Shown here: positions 1-6,174 of the stretch, in pieces
Position numbering within the stretch: position 1 is the first letter of the stretch
Layout: each line of letters begins with the position of its first letter
Source of the DNA: RGIG7213 sp045657205
GTDB taxonomy: Bacteria; Bacillota; Clostridia; Oscillospirales; CAG-272
Length of the DNA stretch: 10,646 nucleotides
Assembly (NCBI GenBank): GCA_045657205.1
Contig: JAZOSS010000029.1
Location: 1 to 10,646, forward strand
Reading direction: 5' to 3'
Program-made: the position numbers and the translations under genes
The notes under the pieces: generated by a model
What the model saw: only the letters and a program-made list of their open reading frames with translations
The model's database searches: none
What the model was told of the DNA's origin: nothing

Positions 1-49
1 AAGTGTTGCAGAGGCGTTTTTCTGAATTGCAAAAATGCCCGAAAGCCCT

Positions 50-400
50 TTATTTGTTTTTTAGTGTTGTTACCGTGGAAACCAGCATTCTTCGCAATTC
101 AATACAATTTTTTCCTAAATATTTGAAGTCTTGCTCGCAAAGACTGTTCACCTCAAAAAGAAGCTCCAGCCAATACTCGCTTTCGTTACACTCTTTTAGG
201 GCAATTTCAAACTTTGAAATAAAATCTTTGGTACTTTGCGCATACTGTGCCTCGTGCACATTTGCTCCAACCGATGTCCCACAACGCAAAAGTTGGTTTA
301 TCAATGCGGATTCTACGCCGTTTTGTTTCAGTTTTCAGCAAAGAAAAACGATATCTTTGGCAAAAACTTTGGATTTATCTCTCAAAATACTGTCAGACAT
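50..400 (-). pseudogene. Four-helix-bundle (23S rRNA intervening-sequence type) protein, interrupted by in-frame TGA
   Basis: Read from the ATG at 398-400, the frame gives 116 codons, the usual size of this family, but codon 22 (335-337) is TGA. The start is well supported: AGGAG lies about 6 bases upstream. The N-terminal piece reads MSDSILRDKSKVFAKDIVFLC. After the stop the same frame continues with KLKQNGVESALINQLLRCG and then TSVGANVHEAQYA, which is the family hallmark (QLLRSGTSIGAN-EA), followed by helices rich in E/K/L and a TAA at 50-52. Proteins of this family form small four-helix bundles. They are encoded inside 23S rRNA intervening sequences, near diversity-generating retroelements (Avd), or as orphans; the molecular role of orphans is unknown. 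No retroelement or rRNA is visible here. TGA serves as the normal stop of guaA next door, so recoding is unlikely. A single nonsense substitution (for example CGA or TGG to TGA), or a shorter product reinitiated from TTG at 302-304, are the main explanations. Identity of the family is fairly sure; pseudogene status is probable. Confidence 0.75.
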
Positions 401-420
401 AAAATCTCCTTAAAACAAGC

Positions 421-565
421 TTGGCGAAGCCAATCATAACTTGCCGAAGGCAATCATAACTGATAACTCGTTTCGCGTAGAAAAAAGAGAAGTTATGAGT
501 TTAGAGTTATGAATTTGGCTTCGCCAAATGTTATGATATGCTCATTTCTGCGAAACGATCATAGT
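421..565. repeat. Cluster of three-base-loop hairpins and TCATAAC/GTTATGA repeat words
   Basis: This non-coding stretch between guaA and the four-helix-bundle gene holds two tandem 20-base units, TTGGCGAAGCCAATCATAAC (421-440) and TTGCCGAAGGCAATCATAAC (441-460). They differ only at unit positions 4 and 10, which pair with each other, so the 5-bp stem with GAA loop is kept. An inverted copy, ATTTGGC-TTC-GCCAAAT, lies at 513-529, flanked by GTTATGA words (at 506-512 and 530-536; another at 492-498). A further inverted pair is TCGTTTCGCGTAGAAA near 469-484 against TTTCTGCGAAACGA at 545-558. The whole is roughly an inverted repeat centred near 478-485. It resembles a REP- or MITE-like element, but no terminal inverted repeats or target-site duplication can be defined from one copy. 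It also covers the upstream region of the four-helix-bundle gene; I see no clear promoter in it, though TATGAT words recur on the minus strand. Confidence 0.7.
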
Positions 566-566
566 T

Positions 567-585
567 GATTTTGCTTTGCAAAATC
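567..585 (-). terminator. Hairpin at the end of guaA (weak terminator candidate)
   Basis: GATTTTGC-TTT-GCAAAATC is a perfect 8-bp stem with a three-base loop. On the minus strand it overlaps the TGA stop codon of guaA (584-586). It is the first hairpin a transcript leaving guaA would meet. It has only two G-C pairs in its core and no run of U follows, so intrinsic termination by it alone is doubtful. It may instead be part of the neighbouring hairpin cluster, which has loops of the same size, or protect the mRNA 3' end. Confidence 0.35.
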
Positions 586-1564
586 ATTCCCATTCGATCG
601 TGCCGCAGGGCTTGGGAGTGAGGTCGTAGAGGACGCGGTTGATACCATCGACCTCAGCTGTGATACGGTCTGTTATCTTATGTAACACATCATACGGGAT
701 CTCCTCTATTGTAGCTGCCATAGCATCCGTTGTATTGACAGCGCGGATAATAGCGGGCCATCCTTCGTAGCGTTTACCGTCGCGTACGCCTACAGACTTA
801 AAGTCCGGCACAGCGATGAAATACTGCCAAACCTTACCTGCAAGACCTGCTATATCAAATTCTTCTCTCAAAATTGCATCAGCTTCGCGAAGCGCGTTCA
901 ATCTGTCACGCGTTATAGCGCCGAGGCAGCGAACACCGAGTCCGGGACCGGGGAACGGCTGGCGGTACACCATTTCGTGCGGAAGACCGAGTGCATCACC
1001 GACCACGCGTACTTCGTCCTTATAAAGAAGCTTAACGGGCTCTACAAGCTCCATCTTCATATCTTCGGGTAAGCCGCCTACGTTGTGGTGAGCTTTTACG
1101 CCGTCTGACTCCAGAATATCGGGATATATCGTACCCTGAGCCAAGAACTCTATTCCTTCAAGCTTTGCCGCCTCTTCGTCGAATACCTTTATAAACTCTC
1201 CGCCTATGATCTTACGCTTCTTTTCGGGTTCGGCAACGCCTGCCAAAAGATTCAAAAAGCGGTCTGTAGCATCAATATATACAAGGTTTGCGTCAAGTGT
1301 TTTTCCGAAAACGTCAATAACCATTTCGCTTTCGCCCTTACGCATAAGTCCGTGATTGACGTGTACGCAAACGAGCTGTTTACCTATTGCTTTTATAAGC
1401 AATGCGGCAACGACAGAACTGTCAACGCCGCCTGACAAAGCGAGCAATACTTTTTTGTTACCTACCTGTTTTTGCACCTGCGCGACCTGCTCGTCAATAA
1501 ACTGTTTTGCAAGTTCAGGTGTCGTGATGCGTTTCATCGTTTCGGGTCTTTTGTTTGAATCCAT
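584..1564 (-). CDS. guaA: GMP synthase, ATP-pyrophosphatase subunit (no glutaminase domain)
   Basis: This is the synthetase half of GMP synthase. It adenylates XMP and aminates it to GMP in the last step of guanine nucleotide synthesis. The 326-residue protein has the N-type PP-loop SGGVDSS at 44-50, YPDILES at 147-153, HHNVGGLPEDM at 159-169, the PFPGPGLGVRCLG signature at 203-215 and the canonical end TIEWE (322-326) of the dimerisation domain. Usual bacterial GuaA is about 510-525 residues, with a class I glutamine amidotransferase domain in front; nothing of it is present here. The start is the ATG at 1562-1564, with CGGAGG about 8 bases upstream, and 41 bases separate it from the preceding gene, so this is not a truncated ORF call. 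The layout matches the two-subunit enzyme known from archaea, where a separate glutaminase supplies ammonia. No such gene lies in the window, so either it is elsewhere or the enzyme uses free ammonia. The loop between YPDILES and HHNVGG is short compared with E. coli GuaA. There is no terminator between this gene and cotH upstream, so read-through is likely. Confidence 0.93.
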   Translation of the reverse strand: MDSNKRPETMKRITTPELAKQFIDEQVAQVQKQVGNKKVLLALSGGVDSSVVAALLIKAIGKQLVCVHVNHGLMRKGESEMVIDVFGKTLDANLVYIDATDRFLNLLAGVAEPEKKRKIIGGEFIKVFDEEAAKLEGIEFLAQGTIYPDILESDGVKAHHNVGGLPEDMKMELVEPVKLLYKDEVRVVGDALGLPHEMVYRQPFPGPGLGVRCLGAITRDRLNALREADAILREEFDIAGLAGKVWQYFIAVPDFKSVGVRDGKRYEGWPAIIRAVNTTDAMAATIEEIPYDVLHKITDRITAEVDGINRVLYDLTPKPCGTIEWE

Positions 1565-1605
1565 TTTTGAATCCTCCGATTTATATAAATAAAATTTTAA
1601 ACGTA

Positions 1606-4600
1606 TTAAAATACTTCACCGAGATATTTTTGCTGTTCGGATGACGAAAGATTGAAATAATCTATCATATCCTCTATCGTCTGACGTCGTTTATCGAGCA
1701 CGATATTTCTCAGACGGCTTACGTTTTTCTCCCACGACTCATAGCTGTACGGAGAAGAAAGCTTATTTGCATCGTCCTGATAGTTCCAGCGTTCGATATG
1801 ATATGTCATTTCATCCTTTATTTCGTCGATCATTTTATCATAGAGCACAACGAGATTATCGGGTGCGAACACACCGTTTAAATACTCTCCGCACTTTGTC
1901 AAAAATTTATCCTTGAAGTCTGCATTTTTCATAAAGGAACGAAGCACGAGCGTTGAAAAGCTGTTTCCAACACCGTGTCCTTCGGGGTTAAGCACCTCGG
2001 AAAACATATTATATTCAAGATACGTGGACGGGAACATACCCCAGTCTATATCGTAGAATATCCAACGCCATTTTGCGTCTTCCGTTCTTTCCTTATAATA
2101 CTTTATATTTCCCGAATCTGTATTCGAGAAGAATATAACGCATATCCAGTAGTTTATAAGCTCGTCAACGTCTACCATTTCACAAGCTTTTTTGTAATTT
2201 TCCTCGTTTTTGAGAGAATTATTTTTAAGAAAATCGACGAGTTTTTTATATTCGTCTATCGTTCCTTCAAGAATATTATAGCTTGTATCCTTATAGTTAC
2301 CGCCTTTTATAAGATCTACGTTATCGGGATCGGCACCCGTATGGTGTGCAATATATTCCTCGTTTATTCTTTCCCGCAGATCGTACAAGCCGAAATATTC
2401 GCCGTTTATATAAACGGCAACGGGCTGATACGCCATAACGTCAACGTCGATAACTCCTCTTACGGCTTCTGCGGCAAAAGCGTCACGTATATGTGCGTAT
2501 TTGCCGTCCTGACCTGAGGAACGGAGTGCGAGAGATGAAAAGACGTTTACATAGTCGTCACCGAAAAACGGATAGGAAACTTCCTTCGGGCCGTATTTAT
2601 CACGCAGGTATATCGAAACGCTTTTCTGGTCCTTTGCACGGCTGTACTGACCGAACACTTTTATTCCCGCATTGAAGGACAGTATCTGATCGCCGTTTTT
2701 GTCGATGTAGTCAAATCTTATCGGGCGTTCCCATTCCTCCCAATAGTTTGCATTTGCGTACTTATAGGGGAAGGCTGCGGACTCGTCGAAATTGATTCCG
2801 TCGACAAGTATACCATACTCATCGGAAAAGAGGTTACCTGACTCCGTTGTAAGGCATACAACGGGGATCGTATGCTTTCTGCCAACAACGTAGGAAGCCG
2901 AAACGTCCTCGCTTTGTAAGTGTCCGTCACGGTAGGAAACTGCTCTTACCGTAACTGTTTTATCAAGTGTTATCGGTGAGGAATAGAGCTTTGAGGATTC
3001 ATTCGGAAGCGATCCGTCTGTTGTATAATACACCTTACAGCCGCTCGGAACGTTTATAATGCACTGTGTACCGGAGCTTACGTATCCGCCGTCTTTTTCA
3101 AACGTGGGTATAGGAGCGGATGCACCGAGCTTTTCTTTGCTGTTTTCTTTTCCCGGTGTCGGTGTTCTGTAATAATACACCGTATCGTCTTTACCGTCTG
3201 CGCGTCCTGCACTCGTTTGATCAAGCAATGATGAATATTCAAGGCTGTCGGTACAAATACCGTCAGAATCGAATATATATACCGTTTCACCGTAGCGGTT
3301 AAGCCCCGCATCTACGTATATTTCATCTTTTTTCGTACTGTAATACGTTTCATCGCCGAAATAAATTATTCTGTATTCACCGTGTGAAAGCTCAATATCC
3401 GGAAGCTGTACGGCTTTTGAAAAATCACGGCTGTCCCCGATATAATAATCCGAGAGTGTTACGGTATCGTTATGAAGATTACATATTTCAACGTAATCGT
3501 ACAATTCGTAATAATCATACAACTGACCAACAGAGTGCTTTTTACCGTCGGGGGCGGTATCGAGCGTTCTGTTGACGGCAACAATCTCATTCAGAAAAAC
3601 CGATTTATTTTCGGGATATCTTGCGCTTTCTATGCTGTCAAAGCCTGCTATTGTATTCGCTTTTCCCGGTGTTGCTTTGGGGAAGAATTTAAACGCGTTG
3701 TTATCTTCCGACGGGCGTCCGTAGGTGAGGTTTGAAACGAGCTTATGGACGTTTACGCAGTCTATTTCGTCCGCCTTACCGTTGTAGATGCAAAGCGTTT
3801 GCTCATCACCCGAAAGTCCGAACGATGCATGAATTTCACCGCCATCTGTATTATCCTTCGTTTTACCGGACATAAACACGAGCAGATATTCTCCCGCTTT
3901 CACCGTAACATCGGGGAATGCCCATTTTTCGGGATCTTCGGGGTTATCCGAGAGAAAAAGTCCGAAAAGGCTTACGTCGGCTGTGCCGTAGTTATATATT
4001 TCAACCCAGGATGAAAGCTCACCGTCTTCGTCTGTAAACGTGATAGAATCGTTAGTTGCGTATTCCGTTATATAAAGCGTATTTACGTCTTTTCCGCCTG
4101 TATTGAGCGGAACGTCGGGAGTTTGCGGAACGTATACACTTGTTACGTTCTTTTCTCCGGGAGTAGGCTCGGAAAATATAACCGTCTTTCCTTTAACATC
4201 GGGTCCGCAGGAATAATCTGTCGGAACGTCGTTTACGGTTATTCTGCCTATTTCAACGCCATCGGAGCCGAAAAGACACACAACTTCGCTTACGTAATTT
4301 ATTTTAAAAGGCAGATGGACTATGCGTTTTTCTTCATCCGTTTCGTTTCTTCCGCTTGCATAAACTATGAGATACTCGTGAGCTTTTAAGGTTATATCCT
4401 TAAACACGAATTTTTCGGGCTTTGCAGGATCATCCGTGAGCATATAGTTAAGCAGGTCTATGTCTTTGTCCGAATTATTGTAAAGCTCGATCCAGTCACA
4501 GCTTTCGCCGTAATTGTCAACGAGTGTATCCTTATTTGAGGGCATAAGCTCGTTTAATATTATCCCGTCCTCGTTAGGCGGAATTATCGTTTCTGACGAA

Positions 4601-4695
4601 TCACCCGAGTCCGTATCGAGAATACTTCCCGAGCAGGAAACGAGTGCCTGCAAAAGAAGGCAGACCGTAAGCGATAAAGAAAGCAGTTTTTTCAA
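1606..4695 (-). CDS. CotH-kinase lipoprotein with three lamin-tail domains
   Basis: A 1029-residue exported lipoprotein. The N-terminus MKKLLSLSLTVCLLLQALVSC has a signal peptide ending in the lipobox LVS-C (Cys21), so it should be anchored to the outer face of the membrane. Domains in order are three lamin-tail (LTD) beta-sandwiches at about 44-183, 205-347 and 365-517, each closing with TPG-x-x-N; a chitobiase/hexosaminidase C-terminal-like sandwich at about 528-603 (VYYTTDGSLP); and a CotH kinase domain at about 608-975. The kinase part shows FGQYSR with K688/K691, YDLRER (771-776) and YDIDWG (881-886), the last two being likely catalytic and metal-binding residues. CotH of Bacillus is an atypical protein kinase that phosphorylates spore-coat proteins; the substrate here is unknown. 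The start is TTG at 4693-4695, chosen because AAGGAG sits 7 bases upstream and the signal peptide begins exactly there. Its Shine-Dalgarno overlaps the stop of the DUF4956 gene, which implies coupled translation. No dockerin or sortase signal is seen. Confidence 0.9.
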   Translation of the reverse strand: MKKLLSLSLTVCLLLQALVSCSGSILDTDSGDSSETIIPPNEDGIILNELMPSNKDTLVDNYGESCDWIELYNNSDKDIDLLNYMLTDDPAKPEKFVFKDITLKAHEYLIVYASGRNETDEEKRIVHLPFKINYVSEVVCLFGSDGVEIGRITVNDVPTDYSCGPDVKGKTVIFSEPTPGEKNVTSVYVPQTPDVPLNTGGKDVNTLYITEYATNDSITFTDEDGELSSWVEIYNYGTADVSLFGLFLSDNPEDPEKWAFPDVTVKAGEYLLVFMSGKTKDNTDGGEIHASFGLSGDEQTLCIYNGKADEIDCVNVHKLVSNLTYGRPSEDNNAFKFFPKATPGKANTIAGFDSIESARYPENKSVFLNEIVAVNRTLDTAPDGKKHSVGQLYDYYELYDYVEICNLHNDTVTLSDYYIGDSRDFSKAVQLPDIELSHGEYRIIYFGDETYYSTKKDEIYVDAGLNRYGETVYIFDSDGICTDSLEYSSLLDQTSAGRADGKDDTVYYYRTPTPGKENSKEKLGASAPIPTFEKDGGYVSSGTQCIINVPSGCKVYYTTDGSLPNESSKLYSSPITLDKTVTVRAVSYRDGHLQSEDVSASYVVGRKHTIPVVCLTTESGNLFSDEYGILVDGINFDESAAFPYKYANANYWEEWERPIRFDYIDKNGDQILSFNAGIKVFGQYSRAKDQKSVSIYLRDKYGPKEVSYPFFGDDYVNVFSSLALRSSGQDGKYAHIRDAFAAEAVRGVIDVDVMAYQPVAVYINGEYFGLYDLRERINEEYIAHHTGADPDNVDLIKGGNYKDTSYNILEGTIDEYKKLVDFLKNNSLKNEENYKKACEMVDVDELINYWICVIFFSNTDSGNIKYYKERTEDAKWRWIFYDIDWGMFPSTYLEYNMFSEVLNPEGHGVGNSFSTLVLRSFMKNADFKDKFLTKCGEYLNGVFAPDNLVVLYDKMIDEIKDEMTYHIERWNYQDDANKLSSPYSYESWEKNVSRLRNIVLDKRRQTIEDMIDYFNLSSSEQQKYLGEVF

Positions 4696-4702
4696 TTTTA
4701 TT

Positions 4703-4709
4703 CTCCTTA
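4703..4709 (-). promoter_or_regulatory. TAAGGAG: stop codon and Shine-Dalgarno overlap, DUF4956/cotH junction
   Basis: On the minus strand TAAGGAG combines the TAA stop of the DUF4956 gene with the ribosome binding site of cotH, 7 bases before its TTG start. It decides the choice of the TTG start and suggests translational coupling. Confidence 0.8.
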
Positions 4710-5393
4710 AATATACTCACCCGAGCACTTTACAAGTGTCATAGATGAAATCGTGGGGTAAACACTCATCTTATTCAGGAATTTCGTTGAATTTCCTTTA
4801 AGCTTCACTTCATAAGCTATTTCTGAAACACCGTTTATTATTGACTTTGATTTAAGCTTTGATTTAGCCGTACTTTTTGCAATATATTTGCTTACGGCTT
4901 CCTCGTCCTGTTCTTCAACGGATACCATAAGTATATACGCTTCCTCGGAATGGGGAAGTCTGCCTGCGGCAATAAGTACGACACCGATGATAATAACTCC
5001 CGCTATTGCAAGCCAGATAAGTCCCGCACCCGTCATTATACCTGCACATATTGCAAAGTACAAAAACGCAATGTCCATCGGGTCTTTTATAGCCGTTCTG
5101 AAACGTACAATGGAAAGCGCACCGACCATACCTAACGAAAGAATGACGTTTGAAGTTACGGTCATAATTATAAACGTCGTTATAAGCTCCATTGCAAGCA
5201 AGGAAAGGCAGAAGTTTGCCGAAAAAAGCACCCCTCTGTACGTAAGCTTATAAATGAAGCAAATGAGTGCGCCGAGTATCAAAGACGTTATGATAACTCC
5301 GATAGCGGCAGGAACGGTAAGCGCACTTGCGCCCGACTCCGTTAAAAAACTGTTTTTGAAAATATCCGAAAAATTACTTGCAAGATACTGCAT
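4707..5393 (-). CDS. DUF4956 membrane protein
   Basis: A 228-residue integral membrane protein of unknown function. By hydropathy there are about four membrane helices, at roughly 26-48, 54-80, 84-120 (interrupted by the charged motif) and 122-144, followed by a soluble C-terminal domain of about 80 residues with a Lys/Ser-rich stretch (170-185). The family hallmark SLGMVGALSIVRFRT is at 86-100, followed by AIKDPMD and then AFLYFAICAGIMTGAG. Conserved Arg and Asp residues inside a membrane region point to a functional rather than structural role, for instance transport or coupling, but no activity is known to me. It sits between a VTC-domain gene and a CotH kinase gene, a neighbourhood that recurs in Clostridia and other bacteria, so it probably links the cytosolic VTC protein to the exported kinase. 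The ATG at 5391-5393 has AAGGAG 7 bases upstream. Confidence 0.9.
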   Translation of the reverse strand: MQYLASNFSDIFKNSFLTESGASALTVPAAIGVIITSLILGALICFIYKLTYRGVLFSANFCLSLLAMELITTFIIMTVTSNVILSLGMVGALSIVRFRTAIKDPMDIAFLYFAICAGIMTGAGLIWLAIAGVIIIGVVLIAAGRLPHSEEAYILMVSVEEQDEEAVSKYIAKSTAKSKLKSKSIINGVSEIAYEVKLKGNSTKFLNKMSVYPTISSMTLVKCSGEYI

Positions 5394-5400
5394 TTTATAT

Positions 5401-5407
5401 CTCCTTA
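5401..5407 (-). promoter_or_regulatory. TAAGGAG: stop codon and Shine-Dalgarno overlap, VTC/DUF4956 junction
   Basis: The TAA stop of the VTC-domain gene runs into GGAG, forming the ribosome binding site of the DUF4956 gene 7 bases before its ATG. The arrangement is the same, base for base and in spacing, as at the next junction in the operon, favouring fixed stoichiometry by coupled translation. Confidence 0.8.
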
Positions 5408-6109
5408 TTTATATGTTCTGCCAAAAACGTATTTACATACCGACGTTTGCTTCGTTATCTGCGTATGCGGTATGACATTTCTGATAAAGTCGGGCAGAAA
5501 TTCGTTGTATTTTATTTCAAGCACCGCCGTTGCAGGTGATACCGTGGGAGCAAACGTGTCGCCGTCACGGAAGATATCGACACCGACGCTTGAGCCTTTT
5601 ATATTCGTGTCGATAGTTATTCTGACATCCGACACGGGATACACAAACACCCGTCTTTCATATTCTACGACCGTCACGGGTCTGAAGCCTTCTGCTTTTA
5701 TAGCACAGTAAAGCTCGTTTGCGACCTCGTTTTCAAGAGTCAGAAGACTTTTGCCGTCACCGTACAGTATGTTATCGTATATTTCACGGTTTATTCTCAC
5801 GGATCTTTTTCGGCAAAGATCTCTTATTTTTTCTTTTTTCTCAAGCTTTATATATTCGTCACATCTGTTGTAGGCACGTATTCTGAATTTTTCACGTCTG
5901 GGCACGCCCCATTCCGATGCTTTGAGTGCTTTATTTTCAAAATTGTCAAAATATACGCTCGATATCGTATATTTCCCCTGTCTGTCCGCATTCGGATCAA
6001 GCTTCATCACGCCTTTGAGCTTTGATGCTATTTCAAGTCCCTCGTCAACGGATATGAGAAATTTATTCTCGTGTCTGTATCCGCTCGGCGTTTTTTCGTT
6101 TTTTTTCAC
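5405..6109 (-). CDS. VTC-domain protein (polyphosphate polymerase-like, triphosphate tunnel fold)
   Basis: A 234-residue cytosolic protein of the VTC/CYTH-like triphosphate tunnel superfamily. Basic and acidic residues that line the tunnel are recognisable: YRHENKFLIS (11-20), YFDN (53-56), KFRIRAYN (74-81), KLEKKEK (88-94), YERRVFVYP (150-158), RITIDTNI (163-170), LEIKYN (197-202) and the late lysine in KQTSVCKYV (220-228). In yeast Vtc4 this domain makes polyphosphate from ATP; bacterial members of this kind are annotated as polyphosphate polymerase domain proteins, mostly without biochemical proof. There is no signal peptide or membrane helix. The start is GTG at 6107-6109, supported by GGGGG 7 bases upstream and a sigma-A promoter just beyond; no ATG gives a better N-terminus. 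It is the first gene of the unit VTC, DUF4956, CotH. Family assignment is firm; the reaction is inferred. Confidence 0.88.
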   Translation of the reverse strand: MKKNEKTPSGYRHENKFLISVDEGLEIASKLKGVMKLDPNADRQGKYTISSVYFDNFENKALKASEWGVPRREKFRIRAYNRCDEYIKLEKKEKIRDLCRKRSVRINREIYDNILYGDGKSLLTLENEVANELYCAIKAEGFRPVTVVEYERRVFVYPVSDVRITIDTNIKGSSVGVDIFRDGDTFAPTVSPATAVLEIKYNEFLPDFIRNVIPHTQITKQTSVCKYVFGRTYK

Positions 6110-6128
6110 GTACGCACCCCCTTTTTGT

Positions 6129-6157
6129 ATTCTATCACATTACATCATATATAACAA
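6129..6157 (-). promoter_or_regulatory. Sigma-A promoter of the VTC-DUF4956-cotH unit
   Basis: On the minus strand, TTGTTA (6152-6157) and TAGAAT (6129-6134) are separated by exactly 17 bases and lie in the only gap of notable size (65 bases) between the carboxypeptidase-like gene and the VTC gene. A transcript would start near 6120-6124, giving a very short leader of about 11-15 bases with the G-rich Shine-Dalgarno close to its 5' end. Confidence 0.65.
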
Positions 6158-6170
6158 ACCGATATTGTTA
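6152..6170. promoter_or_regulatory. Inverted repeat over the -35 box (possible operator)
   Basis: TAACAA-ACCGATA-TTGTTA is a perfect 6-7-6 dyad. One arm is the -35 hexamer of the promoter above, so a bound protein would block it. It is AT-rich, and a dyad of this size can occur by chance. As RNA it would be a weak hairpin after the upstream gene without a U-tract, so a terminator role is less likely. Confidence 0.3.
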
Positions 6171-6174
6171 ATTT

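Noticed and set aside
335..337. TGA as selenocysteine or reassigned codon
   Set aside because: No SECIS-like hairpin with a suitable loop is seen just downstream, the family does not use selenocysteine here, and TGA ends guaA and the carboxypeptidase-like gene normally.
3..413. Plus-strand open frame of 136 codons at the left end
   Set aside because: It is antisense to the four-helix-bundle gene, whose minus-strand frame shows family motifs and a good ribosome binding site; the plus-strand translation resembles nothing I know.
421..585. CRISPR array
   Set aside because: The repeats are short, occur in both orientations and are not separated by uniform spacers.
1579..1590. Palindrome ATTTATATAAAT as a guaA promoter or operator
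   Set aside because: It consists of A and T only, has no -35 partner, and would start transcription at the ribosome binding site; chance in an AT-rich gap is enough.
1975..2517. Plus-strand open frame of 180 codons opposite the CotH kinase domain
   Set aside because: A shadow of the cotH coding frame; its hydrophobicity follows from reading the opposite strand.
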